Part shown: positions 55,060 through 63,579 of the stretch, in pieces
How the letters are laid out: each line of letters opens with the position of its first letter
Position numbering within the stretch: the first letter of the stretch is position 1
Origin: JAEXOD01 sp043805435
GTDB taxonomy: Bacteria > Bacteroidota > Ignavibacteria > Ignavibacteriales > Melioribacteraceae
Reading direction: 5' to 3'
NCBI GenBank assembly: GCA_043805435.1
Contig: JAZDHY010000033.1
Location: forward strand, 43,384 to 107,383
DNA: 64,000 bases
Program-made: the position numbers and the translations under genes
Notes under the pieces: model-generated
Database searches by the model: none
Seen by the model: the letters and a program-made list of their open reading frames with translations, nothing else
What the model was told of the DNA's origin: nothing

Positions 55060-56478
55060 ATGCAACATTTTGGCGATTATCTTTTTGATTCCGAAGAAAA
55101 CTTTAGTGAAGAGGAAGAGGTAATTTCTAAGGTAAAATTATGCAGAGAATATGTTATGGAAGACCAGACATATTCGCATATTGATGCAATTGAAGAAGTC
55201 GTATTGCTTTGTATAGATCATGGTTATAACGACGATGGTATGTTTTTTACTGAGGCAGTACTTGAAATTTTACCTTATAATGCGGAATTTTGGCAGTTTA
55301 GAGGTGTGTTTTGTAACAACCTTTTCCGCTTTGAAAAAGCCTACGAATGTTTTAATAAAGCTATTTCTTTAAATCCTAACGATATTGAAACTTTGCTTAA
55401 TAAAGCAATTACAGAAGAAAATTTGGATATGTCGAATGACGCTATTGTTACATTAAAGCGCGCTTTGGCAGTAGAACCTTATAATGAAGAAATTTATTAT
55501 AATTTGGGTACTGTGTATTCCAAATTAGAAAATTACCAGTCGGCAATTGACTATTTTCAACAAGCATTCAATTATGATGAAGATTATACTGAAGCACTTT
55601 TTGAAATAGCTTTTTGTTACGAAAATTTGGAAAAATTTGACGAAGCTATTGCAATCTATGACCGTTTAATAGAATTGGAAAGTGGTAATGCCAATACGTA
55701 TTATAACAAAGGTATATTGTATATCCGTTTAGAAGAATTTGATAAAGCTATTGAATGTTTTAAATCTGCAATATTTTATTTTAAGGAATTTGGAAATGCT
55801 TGGTTTAATTTAGGTGTTTCGTATGCAAAATTAAATAATTTTAAAGAAGCCGAAAAAGCTTTTAGAGAAGTTGTTAAAATTGATCCTTACGATGAAATGG
55901 GATTTTTTAGTTTGGCTCAAAGTCTTGAAGATATGGGAAAAATTAATGAGGCTATGGTTTATTACGAAAAAGCCTTAGACATTGATGAAACTTTTGCCGA
56001 TGCTTATTACAATAGAGGACATATCTATTTAGAGCAGGGAAATAATTATAAAGCATTAATTGAATTAAAAAAAGCTATTAATTACGACGATGAAATTGTT
56101 GATGCTTACGTTGAAAAAGGGGATGCGGAATTTAATCTTGGCAGATTTAAAGATTCTGCAATAAGTTATGGAACTGCCATACAACATGGTGATACCTCGT
56201 ACGAAACATGGTTTAAACTTGGAGTAATACATTCTTCTGCCGGAGAAGTTGTACGTGCAATAAACTTTTTTGATGAAACTATACAGCGTAATCCTGATTT
56301 TGCGTATGCTTATTATGAAAAAGCAAAAGCTCTATTTTCGATAAGTCGTTCGGATGAAGTTATTGAAAATTTACGGATTGCTATTAAACAATCTCCCGAA
56401 TTTCGTAATAATATTGAAAGAGATTTTAAAGGGATTAAATCCCTTGATTTATATAAACAATTGTTTGATAAAAAATAG
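55060..56478 (+). CDS. Tetratricopeptide repeat protein
   Basis: 472 residues, almost entirely TPR units of 34 residues (about 11-12, for example AEFWQFRGVFCNNLFRFEKA, EEIYYNLGTVYSKLENYQSA, GNAWFNLGVSYAKLNNFKEA). There is no signal peptide, so it should be cytoplasmic. The N-terminal ~45 residues are acidic. TPR arrays mediate protein contacts and no enzyme domain is attached. It is 9 nt before aroE, so likely co-transcribed with it. GGAGT precedes the ATG. Confidence 0.88.
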   Translation: MQHFGDYLFDSEENFSEEEEVISKVKLCREYVMEDQTYSHIDAIEEVVLLCIDHGYNDDGMFFTEAVLEILPYNAEFWQFRGVFCNNLFRFEKAYECFNKAISLNPNDIETLLNKAITEENLDMSNDAIVTLKRALAVEPYNEEIYYNLGTVYSKLENYQSAIDYFQQAFNYDEDYTEALFEIAFCYENLEKFDEAIAIYDRLIELESGNANTYYNKGILYIRLEEFDKAIECFKSAIFYFKEFGNAWFNLGVSYAKLNNFKEAEKAFREVVKIDPYDEMGFFSLAQSLEDMGKINEAMVYYEKALDIDETFADAYYNRGHIYLEQGNNYKALIELKKAINYDDEIVDAYVEKGDAEFNLGRFKDSAISYGTAIQHGDTSYETWFKLGVIHSSAGEVVRAINFFDETIQRNPDFAYAYYEKAKALFSISRSDEVIENLRIAIKQSPEFRNNIERDFKGIKSLDLYKQLFDKK

Positions 56479-56487
56479 TACTGATAT

Positions 56488-57366
56488 ATGAATTTAATGA
56501 ACAAATTTACACATAATACAAAAATTATTGGAATAATTGGTCACCCGATCAAGCATTCTTATTCCCCGTTTATGCATAATTTGGCGTTTGACCTTTCAGA
56601 TTTGGATTATGTTTATTTACCTTTTGATGTTCCTTCGGAAAGCTTAAAGGATGCTATTAAAGGACTTATTGCTTTAAATATCAGGGGTTTTAATATTACA
56701 TTACCTCATAAAGAAAGAATTGCACCTTTTTTAAATGTTATTTCGGAAGAAGCTAGTATTATTGGGGCCGTTAATACCGTTGTAAATGAAAACGGAAAAT
56801 TACACGGTTATAATACGGATGTAAATGGTGTTTATGAATCTTTAGCCCCTTTTAAAGATGAAATAACTAATGGTAATGTTACAATTATTGGTGCCGGCGG
56901 TGCTGCCCGTAGTGTTATTTATACAATAATTAGACATTTTAAATGTGAACGTATTAATATTGTAAATAGAACCGAACAAGTTGCCGAATCGATGAAAGAA
57001 TATTTTACCGCTAAAATGATGTACAATGGTATTAAAGCTTACGAACTTTTTCCACCCGATTTAGTTCCGATTTTACAGGATTCTAAACTGATTATTAATA
57101 CTACTTCAATTGGAATGTTTCCTGAAATTGATGATGCCCCTACTACAATTAAAGAATCTTTTCACAAAGATCAAATTGTTTTTGATATTGTTTATAATCC
57201 GATTAAAACAAAATTACTTACATTGGCCGAAAGCCAAGGAGCACGGATAGTTACCGGCTTAAATATGTTTATCGAGCAGGGCGCAAAATCTTACGAACTT
57301 TGGACAAATCAGGAAATGCCTAAAGAAAAAATATATCAAGCTATTAAATCGTATCTTGAAAATTAG
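56488..57366 (+). CDS. aroE: Shikimate dehydrogenase
   Basis: 292 residues. The substrate domain shows IGHPIKHSYSPFMHN (Ser pair), the catalytic Lys in NITLPHKE and an Asn/Asp in GYNTDVNG; the NADP domain has IIGAGGAARSVIY. It reduces 3-dehydroshikimate in aromatic amino acid synthesis. Either of two ATGs (56488, 56497) could be used. Its transcription terminator lies inside the end of the convergent aspC gene. Confidence 0.95.
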   Translation: MNLMNKFTHNTKIIGIIGHPIKHSYSPFMHNLAFDLSDLDYVYLPFDVPSESLKDAIKGLIALNIRGFNITLPHKERIAPFLNVISEEASIIGAVNTVVNENGKLHGYNTDVNGVYESLAPFKDEITNGNVTIIGAGGAARSVIYTIIRHFKCERINIVNRTEQVAESMKEYFTAKMMYNGIKAYELFPPDLVPILQDSKLIINTTSIGMFPEIDDAPTTIKESFHKDQIVFDIVYNPIKTKLLTLAESQGARIVTGLNMFIEQGAKSYELWTNQEMPKEKIYQAIKSYLEN

Positions 57367-57372
57367 AAAAAA

Positions 57373-58563
57373 TTATATAAGTTTTGAAAGAGCCGTTTGA
57401 ATTAATTCAGCGGCTTTTTTTATTTTGGTTTTATCTATTGTATAAGCAATACGTATATATCCTTCTACACCAAACGCACTTCCGGGAACAATGGCAACTT
57501 TTACGGTTTCCAAAATATATTTACATAAATCGGAAGAGTTGTTTATTTTATACTGATTATAAGATGTTCCAAAATATTTACTTACATTTGGAAAAAGATA
57601 AAATGCACCTTCGGAAATTTGGATTTCCAATTTTTCATTTTTCTTTAGCTCCTGATAAAATAAATTTCTCCTTTGTTCAAATTCCTTTACCATATAACCC
57701 ATTTGGGTTGATTGGAACTTGTAAGCATTATATGCCGCATACTGCGAAATTGTTGAAGCATTTGAAGTTGTTTGGCTTTGCAATTTATTCATTGCGCTAA
57801 TTATTTCTTTTGGTGCTGCCGCAAATCCCATTCTCCATCCTGTCATTGCAAAAGATTTTGATGCACCATTTACAAGTATTGTATATTCTTTTAATCTTTT
57901 ATCAATAGTAGGAAAGCTGATAAATTGTTTGTTGTCGTAAACTAATTTTTCATAAATCTCATCAATTAAAACATATACCTTGTTTTTAATAATAATTTCG
58001 GCAATTTCTTCCAGTTCGGTTTTTGAAAAAACCGCACCGGTTGGATTATTTGGATTACACAAAATGAGCATTTTTGTTTTAGAGGTTATTGCCTTAGCTA
58101 TATCTTCACTTTTGGGTTTTAGCTGATTTGATGGGTCACCATGTATAATAACAGATTTTCCTTCGGCAATATTAACAATTTCGGGATACGAGACATAATA
58201 AGGAGCAGGAATAATTACTTCATCGCCGGGATTAACTAAAGACATTACAGCGTTAAATATTGCTTGTTTTGCGCCGTTTGACACAATAATTTCATTTATG
58301 TTATAATCTATTCCGTTTTCTTTTTTCAACTTGTTGCAAATTTCTTGTCTTAACTCAGTTGTTCCGGCATTAATTGTGTATTTTGTATTATTATTGGTAA
58401 TGGCAGAGATACCGGCTTCTTTAATTAAATCAGGAGTAGGTAAATCCGGCTCGCCAATATTTAATTCTATTATTTCATGTCCTTCAGCTTTTAACCTTTT
58501 TACAATTTCAGTCAATTTAATTGTCGGCGATTCGGAAATTGCCTCTATTCTTTTTGCAATCAA
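57373..58563 (-). CDS. aspC: Aspartate/aromatic aminotransferase, class I (fold type I)
   Basis: 396 residues. Family blocks: LNIGEPDLPTPDLI, YTINAGTTELRQEI, NPNNPTGAVFS, the PLP lysine in NGASKSFAMTGWRMGF (with the Arg), and a C-terminal YIRIAYT carrying the substrate-binding Arg. This is the Ib subgroup typical of bacterial aspartate aminotransferases, which may also act on prephenate. Substrate choice cannot be read here; a location next to aroE hints at aromatic amino acid links. Confidence 0.92.
   Translation of the reverse strand: MIAKRIEAISESPTIKLTEIVKRLKAEGHEIIELNIGEPDLPTPDLIKEAGISAITNNNTKYTINAGTTELRQEICNKLKKENGIDYNINEIIVSNGAKQAIFNAVMSLVNPGDEVIIPAPYYVSYPEIVNIAEGKSVIIHGDPSNQLKPKSEDIAKAITSKTKMLILCNPNNPTGAVFSKTELEEIAEIIIKNKVYVLIDEIYEKLVYDNKQFISFPTIDKRLKEYTILVNGASKSFAMTGWRMGFAAAPKEIISAMNKLQSQTTSNASTISQYAAYNAYKFQSTQMGYMVKEFEQRRNLFYQELKKNEKLEIQISEGAFYLFPNVSKYFGTSYNQYKINNSSDLCKYILETVKVAIVPGSAFGVEGYIRIAYTIDKTKIKKAAELIQTALSKLI
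57391..57421 (+). terminator. aroE terminator embedded in the 3' coding end of aspC
   Basis: AGCCG (57391-57395) and CGGCT (57411-57415) enclose the palindrome GAATTAATTC and lead into seven Ts (57415-57421). All of it lies inside the coding sequence of the convergent aminotransferase gene (57373-58563), encoding its last residues. Confidence 0.75.
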
Positions 58564-58850
58564 GTAAACCTCTAAAATAAAATTATTTAATGTGTAAATA
58601 TAAAAAAATGAAAATTAGTTTTAGGATTTATTTAAATAATATTAAAAACATTGGTTTTGTTATAACATTGAAATATAAAAAATAAAATATTTTTCAAAAG
58701 TATAATTGACCACTTGTTTTTATATTTTATTTGTCTTAGATTAACAAAAATCATTCTGGTGCCTTTGATTTTAGAATCTTAGTGCAAATATTTTGCTGTT
58801 TAATTTATAGATATAACAACAAATTGTTTTTATAAATTGGAGGTTATAAT

Positions 58851-60014
58851 ATGTTGAGGTTATTATTTTTATTGGTTTTTATCTTTGGACAAGTGGAAAT
58901 AATTCCGCAAAGTTCAACTTTAAAAAGTGCAAGTATTATTTTTGCTGACGGTCAATTAAAATCGAAACCGATACGTGTTGTTTTACCGGATTTTAATATG
59001 GCAAAAATCGATTCGATAAAACTGATTTTATTTCCTTCCGATGAAAGTACAATTGAAAAGGATCCAAAAACTAACGGATTACTTTTTAATCCTGTTCTTG
59101 CTGCCGATAACCAAACATGTTTTGTAGAAAAGAACGGGGAAAAAATAGCTGCAACAGGTACTATATTAATTTTTAATTTAAAAAAAATATATATCCCGTT
59201 ATATCAATCGGGTAAAAGATTTTTACCCATTATTGCATATTATCCTAAAGCCGATAGTACTAATAAAATAAGCGAAAAACCAAAATACATTATTGCCCCT
59301 GCCAGAGTGTTAATTGCTAATCAAATAGGAGCTCTTTTTGTTTCAACGGTAATTTGTTTGCTTATTCTTTTGATTATATTTGTTCTAATTAAAATTGGCG
59401 GTGGATCGTTTATTGATCTATTGTTTACGTTTGGATGTAAAACTTCTTTATCCTTAACTCAAATGGCTTTATGGACACTAGCCGTTGGTGTTATTGTGTT
59501 AACCTATGGATTAATGCAGGTAAACATTCCCGATATACCAAATTCTTTAATTTGGCTGATGGGTTTATCTATTGTAACAAGCGCAATTGGGCTGACCCAA
59601 TCTAACATTTATGATGATGAACGAAAAAAAACCAATAAGGCAGCCGCGCCTGATCCTAATAAAAAAATCGGTTTTGCTGATGCCCTTAAGTCCTTAATTT
59701 CAGTAGAAATTGATGGTAAAGAATACCCCTCGGTAGCCAAAGCTCAGTTTTTATTTTGGACGCTAATTACTATTATCATTTTTGTTTATAAAAGTCTTAT
59801 TGAAGGATTAATATGGGCTGTCCCTGAAGAATTGGTTTTTTTGATGGGCTTAAGTCAAACAAGTTATTTAATTCGCAAACAGCAGGCTATAAGTTCAGAG
59901 AGAAATTTAAGCGGAACTCAAGCAGCAGAAGGAAATATTACGCCTGCAACTACTGGAAATGTTGCGGCCCAAACCGAAAATAAAAATGCACCATCATCTT
60001 CTGTTGGTAGTTAA
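58851..60014 (+). CDS. Uncharacterised membrane protein with N-terminal signal and four or five helices
   Basis: 387 residues, no family recognised. Signal-like N terminus (MLRLLFLLVFIFGQVEI), then an extracytoplasmic part to ~155. Helices follow at ~160-190, ~203-225 (SLTQMALWTLAVGVIVL), ~232-250 and ~305-330 (AQFLFWTLITIIIFVYKSL), and a polar Ala/Asn/Thr-rich tail (~350-387). The two S/A-x-x-Q-x-x-x-W-T-L helices look like a duplicated motif. GGAGGTTATAAT precedes the ATG. It seems to head a three-gene set with the following two genes, 125 nt away. Confidence 0.75.
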   Translation: MLRLLFLLVFIFGQVEIIPQSSTLKSASIIFADGQLKSKPIRVVLPDFNMAKIDSIKLILFPSDESTIEKDPKTNGLLFNPVLAADNQTCFVEKNGEKIAATGTILIFNLKKIYIPLYQSGKRFLPIIAYYPKADSTNKISEKPKYIIAPARVLIANQIGALFVSTVICLLILLIIFVLIKIGGGSFIDLLFTFGCKTSLSLTQMALWTLAVGVIVLTYGLMQVNIPDIPNSLIWLMGLSIVTSAIGLTQSNIYDDERKKTNKAAAPDPNKKIGFADALKSLISVEIDGKEYPSVAKAQFLFWTLITIIIFVYKSLIEGLIWAVPEELVFLMGLSQTSYLIRKQQAISSERNLSGTQAAEGNITPATTGNVAAQTENKNAPSSSVGS

Positions 60015-60139
60015 GGTGCTGCACCTTAAGCATAAAATGTATTGAATAATTATAAATTGGCATATAAGCCTTAAAAATAATTTTTTTATTAGTAAATCGA
60101 AATAACTAAAAATTAATTCAAGTAGTTTAAGGAGGTAAA

Positions 60140-61186
60140 ATGAACATATCATTTCATTATTTTGTGGTGCGGATTTTAGCCGAAAAAGCAGGATTTAATG
60201 CAAACGAAGCGCAAATAATTGCTTACGCTTCGCAATATACTGATGACTCAGTTGCTCATAAGGAAATAACTATCAATAATATTCCCACACAACTTTTTGA
60301 TGTTTCTTTTGTTAGCAGAAGAATTAAAGGAAATTTGTTTAATCCTATCTGTTCGGCTCATAGAGATATTGAATATCTTAGTTACGAAAAAATAGGAGTT
60401 CAGCGGGGCGTTTATACCTCGTTCCATTTTCTGCCTGCCGAGTTGTATAAAGGTCAGACTGATTATAATTATGTAGTTTTACCAAACGGAAATTTTGCCC
60501 GTTCTGTTATTGCAAAAGCTAAGGAGGCTTTGGTTAAACAAAAAAATGAAAAGAATTTAATTAAATTGGGTATTGCCCTTCACACATTTGCCGATAATTG
60601 GGCACATCAAGGTTTTTCGGGAAGGCACAATGACGAAAATGATGTTGATAGATTGTGGAAGCTTGATGGGAATAGTACAAAAGAAATCACCCCGTTAAAT
60701 ATTGCCCCCGATGTTGGTCATGCCGAAGCATTAACTTTTCCCGATAAAACAAATTTGTTGTGGATGATTCAATATGCAAATAACAGTAAAATTAAAATGA
60801 GAAACAATCCGTTTTCATTCCTTGATTCTGCAAAAACAATTTATGGCGAATTGATTAGTATTACCGGAGCTGAAAACACATGGGATGTTTTTTCTGAAAA
60901 AATTAAAACTTTCCTTGAGCAGCCAAAGGGGAATGACTCGTATCCCGAATCTTTTGCGGCCTCAAGTTTACTTTTCCCGGATATTAGTTTCGGTTATGAC
61001 GAAAATGAATGGAAAAAATTAGCAATTACAGGAAATGTTTATGACTGGAAAGGAAAACACTTTGAAAGAGATATGCAAAACGAGATTTTTAATTTTAATG
61101 GCGATCTTAAGTGGTTCTTTTTCCACGAAGCTGCCTTGGAACAAAGGGATTATGTTTATAACAATATAAATGTTAATTTAAATTAG
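60140..61186 (+). CDS. DUF6765-type protein resembling zinc-dependent phospholipase C fold
   Basis: 348 residues, with AAGGAGGT before the ATG. The N-terminal HYFVVRILAEKAGFNANEAQ and YASQYTDDSV, and a metal-site-like GIALHTFADNWAHQGFSGRH (His/Asp-rich, ~156-175), match what I recall of DUF6765, whose layout suggests a zinc-dependent phospholipase C/nuclease-like helical fold. No signal peptide, so probably cytoplasmic. Enzymatic activity is unproven. Followed 17 nt later by an amidohydrolase gene. Confidence 0.72.
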   Translation: MNISFHYFVVRILAEKAGFNANEAQIIAYASQYTDDSVAHKEITINNIPTQLFDVSFVSRRIKGNLFNPICSAHRDIEYLSYEKIGVQRGVYTSFHFLPAELYKGQTDYNYVVLPNGNFARSVIAKAKEALVKQKNEKNLIKLGIALHTFADNWAHQGFSGRHNDENDVDRLWKLDGNSTKEITPLNIAPDVGHAEALTFPDKTNLLWMIQYANNSKIKMRNNPFSFLDSAKTIYGELISITGAENTWDVFSEKIKTFLEQPKGNDSYPESFAASSLLFPDISFGYDENEWKKLAITGNVYDWKGKHFERDMQNEIFNFNGDLKWFFFHEAALEQRDYVYNNINVNLN

Positions 61187-61203
61187 TTTTAAGGGAGAAA
61201 ATA

Positions 61204-62307
61204 ATGAAAATTGATATGCATTGCCATGTTTTGGGAAATGGCAAAGATATTAACAATATTAATAATGATATTTATTATAATATTTCCGATAATTCACTCG
61301 GAAATTCATTTAATGCAAAAAAATATTTTGTCAGGTATATTGTAACCAAAATGTTGGAAGATTTTATTAAAAAAGAAGGCGGAAATATCTTAAATCACGA
61401 AATTTCTGCAGATGATTATTTCAATTTGATATATAAATTATTAACCGATTCAACAGAAATTGATTCAATTGTTTTATTGGCGATGGATGGGATATATAGT
61501 AATACAGGTAACCATGAATTGCTAATACAGGAAACCGAATTATTTGCTTCTAATCGGTTTGTTTATAAAAAAGTTTGTGAATTAAATGATCGGCTTAAAA
61601 ATTCAACCGATGAAAATATTAAAAACAAAAAATTTCTGTTTGGTGCTTCTGTTAGTCCAAATAGACTTGATTGGGAAAATGAATTAAAATATGTTTGTGA
61701 AGACACTGAAGCGGTATTATTAAAGTGGATTCCATCTGCCATGCATATTGAGGTTTGGAATAAAGAACATGAAAATTTTTACAAGTCTTTGGTTAAATAT
61801 GATTTACCTTTATTATGTCATGTTGGGCCCGAATATGCTTTTATTGAAGGAGTAAGCAAATCAAGTTATGATAATTTTAAGTATTTGGATACTCCTCTAA
61901 GTTACGGAGTAAAAGTAATTGCGGCACATTGTGCTACTCCGCTTTTACCAGTTGATAGAAATGATTTGAATGATTTTATTAAATATCTAAACTTTTGGAA
62001 TGCAAACGAAATTAAACTTTGGGCCGATACTTCAGCACTAAATACTACTACCAGATTATCGTTGCTGCCAAAAATTGTTAATAATATTAATAGTAAATTT
62101 TTAGTACATGGCTCCGATTTCCCTGTTCCTATTTCGGGTATTGAACATTTACCTTATATTACACACAATATGACTTTAAACGAGTATCAGGAAATTCTTG
62201 GTACAAAAAATCCATTTGACCTTGATGTTAAGCTAAAAAGGGCACACGGATTTAAAGATAATATTTTAACAAATGCAGAAAGTATTTTGCGGTTGCCAAA
62301 AAATTAG
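61204..62307 (+). CDS. Amidohydrolase-family metal-dependent hydrolase (TIM barrel)
   Basis: 367 residues. Metal ligands: HCH in KIDMHCHVLGNG (residues 6 and 8), a central His in LLCHVGPEY, a further His in IAAHCATPLLP, and the Asp in VHGSDFPVP. This is the amidohydrolase_2-like pattern, found in decarboxylases, lactonases and hydrolases. The substrate is unknown. AAGGGAG precedes the ATG. Third gene of the set starting at 58851, ended by a strong hairpin. Confidence 0.85.
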   Translation: MKIDMHCHVLGNGKDINNINNDIYYNISDNSLGNSFNAKKYFVRYIVTKMLEDFIKKEGGNILNHEISADDYFNLIYKLLTDSTEIDSIVLLAMDGIYSNTGNHELLIQETELFASNRFVYKKVCELNDRLKNSTDENIKNKKFLFGASVSPNRLDWENELKYVCEDTEAVLLKWIPSAMHIEVWNKEHENFYKSLVKYDLPLLCHVGPEYAFIEGVSKSSYDNFKYLDTPLSYGVKVIAAHCATPLLPVDRNDLNDFIKYLNFWNANEIKLWADTSALNTTTRLSLLPKIVNNINSKFLVHGSDFPVPISGIEHLPYITHNMTLNEYQEILGTKNPFDLDVKLKRAHGFKDNILTNAESILRLPKN

Positions 62308-62355
62308 ATTTTTTAGGTGACCCTATAATAAACATAATATATGTATCTCTCAATT

Positions 62356-62383
62356 CATTGGGCTGATTAAAAACAGCCCAATG
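62356..62383 (+). terminator. Terminator-like hairpin after the amidohydrolase gene
   Basis: CATTGGGCTG (62356-62365) and CAGCCCAATG (62374-62383) form a perfect ten-pair stem with an eight-base loop. The tail is TAAAATATTATATTT rather than pure T, so its strength is uncertain. Confidence 0.65.
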
Positions 62384-62905
62384 TAAAATATTATATTTAT
62401 TATTAAAAAAGCTAAACAATATTATCAATTAACTTCAATAAATTTATCAAATTTTAGGATTTAGTCATTAATACTAACAGAATTAATTTTCCGCTATAAT
62501 AAATAACCGGTTTTCCAATCGGATAACTGAATTATTATGCTTAAAATATTTTTGTTTTTAACAATATTTAGGGTTTCCTTATAATCTTATAATATATTAT
62601 ATTATATACAACAATAGATTAAACCCGGATTTTGCATTAGATATTATTATATCCTGTAATCTCTTTATTGATAAAAGGTTATGGAAAATTTAATTGCATT
62701 TATTATATACAGGTAAATAAAATTACTTTGGGCAAAATAATTTAATAATAATATTTATCAACTCAGGCCTAAAGGCCATGTAGTGTAGTTATTATTCCTC
62801 ATGTCCTAAAAGACGTGGTTTTTCAAAATTCTTTTATATTATTATAAGTAAACTATTTATGTTATTATTTATCCCCGTTTTAATAACCCTAACCTAAACA
62901 GGCTG
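62384..62905. other. AT-rich spacer, no gene
   Basis: Nothing coding is visible. A GGCC-TAAA-GGCC palindrome at 62766-62777 and a GTC-CTAAAA-GAC palindrome shortly after look like more members of the hairpin family. Confidence 0.55.
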
Positions 62906-63105
62906 TGTTAAAATTGGGGATAAATATCAAATTACGTCTATTTGGTTATAAAAAATTATGTCACCCCGATGGGGTTTTTACGATTGTTTTTTTGCTTGTG
63001 CTATAAACATGTCATCCCTCCGGGATTAAAAACATATAGCAACATATTACAAAACAATGCGTTAACGTATATATTGCACATAAGCACGGCAAAGAAGTGC
63101 CATGT
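62906..63105 (+). repeat. Composite hairpin repeat unit, copy B (200 nt)
   Basis: Opens TGTTAAAATTGGGGATAAAT, then ATGTC + ACCCC-GAT-GGGGT (62963-62975), then ATGTC + ATCCC-TCC-GGGAT (63014-63026), then TTAACGTATA, then a degenerate GCACGGC-AAA-GAAGTGC (63084-63100) and CATGT. It continues TTGTAAC (63106-63112). ORFs called across it are not real genes. Confidence 0.88.
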
Positions 63106-63377
63106 TTGTAACCAAACGTACCGCCACCAATTCCCTTATGTTTTATCAAATTACTGCTGCTTTTTTAATTTTCACACAGTTTGTAAAGTTCGCACTACAA
63201 AAAAAGATACCTGTTAATTGTAGAGAATTTAGCAATAGCAGAAATCTCGCAAGCAGTTTTAGAGACTTCTATTGCAGTGCCGAATTTTTCAGCTTGTATG
63301 CCTAATTGTAGCGCAAGCTTCAGCTTGCAAGCAGTTTTTTATATGTCTGCAGGGAAAAGATATAAGTTTGCGAACAA
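63106..63377 (+). repeat. Inter-unit spacer with one more palindrome
   Basis: Between units B and C. It contains TATGCCTAATTGTA (63297-63310) followed by GCAAGC-TTCA-GCTTGC (63313-63328), the same arrangement as at 41189-41221 but with other arms. No gene. Confidence 0.7.
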
Positions 63378-63578
63378 TGTTAAAATTGGGGATAAATATC
63401 AAATTATGTTTATTTGGCATAAAAAATCATGTCACCCCGATGGGGTTTTTTCGATTGTTTTTTCGTTTTTGCTATAATCATGTCATCCCTCCGGGATTAA
63501 AAACACATAGTAACATATAACAATACAGTACTTTAGCATACAATTATTCCTCTAAAGCACGGCAGAGCCGTGCCATGT
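63378..63578 (+). repeat. Composite hairpin repeat unit, copy C (201 nt), interrupted at its end
   Basis: A direct repeat of copy B: same opening, ATGTC + ACCCC-GAT-GGGGT (63434-63446), ATGTC + ATCCC-TCC-GGGAT (63485-63497), and a perfect GCACGGC-AGA-GCCGTGC (63557-63573), then CATGT. Where copy B goes on with TTGTAAC, this copy has one C and then the group II intron. Confidence 0.9.
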
Positions 63579-63579
63579 C

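Noticed and set aside
57384..57800. 138-codon plus-strand ORF inside aspC
   Set aside because: Antisense shadow of the aminotransferase gene, with no start signal.
62942..63520. Four small plus-strand ORFs (for example 62942-63217 and 63272-63520)
   Set aside because: They run across the hairpin repeat units, resemble each other only because the DNA repeats, and have no ribosome sites.
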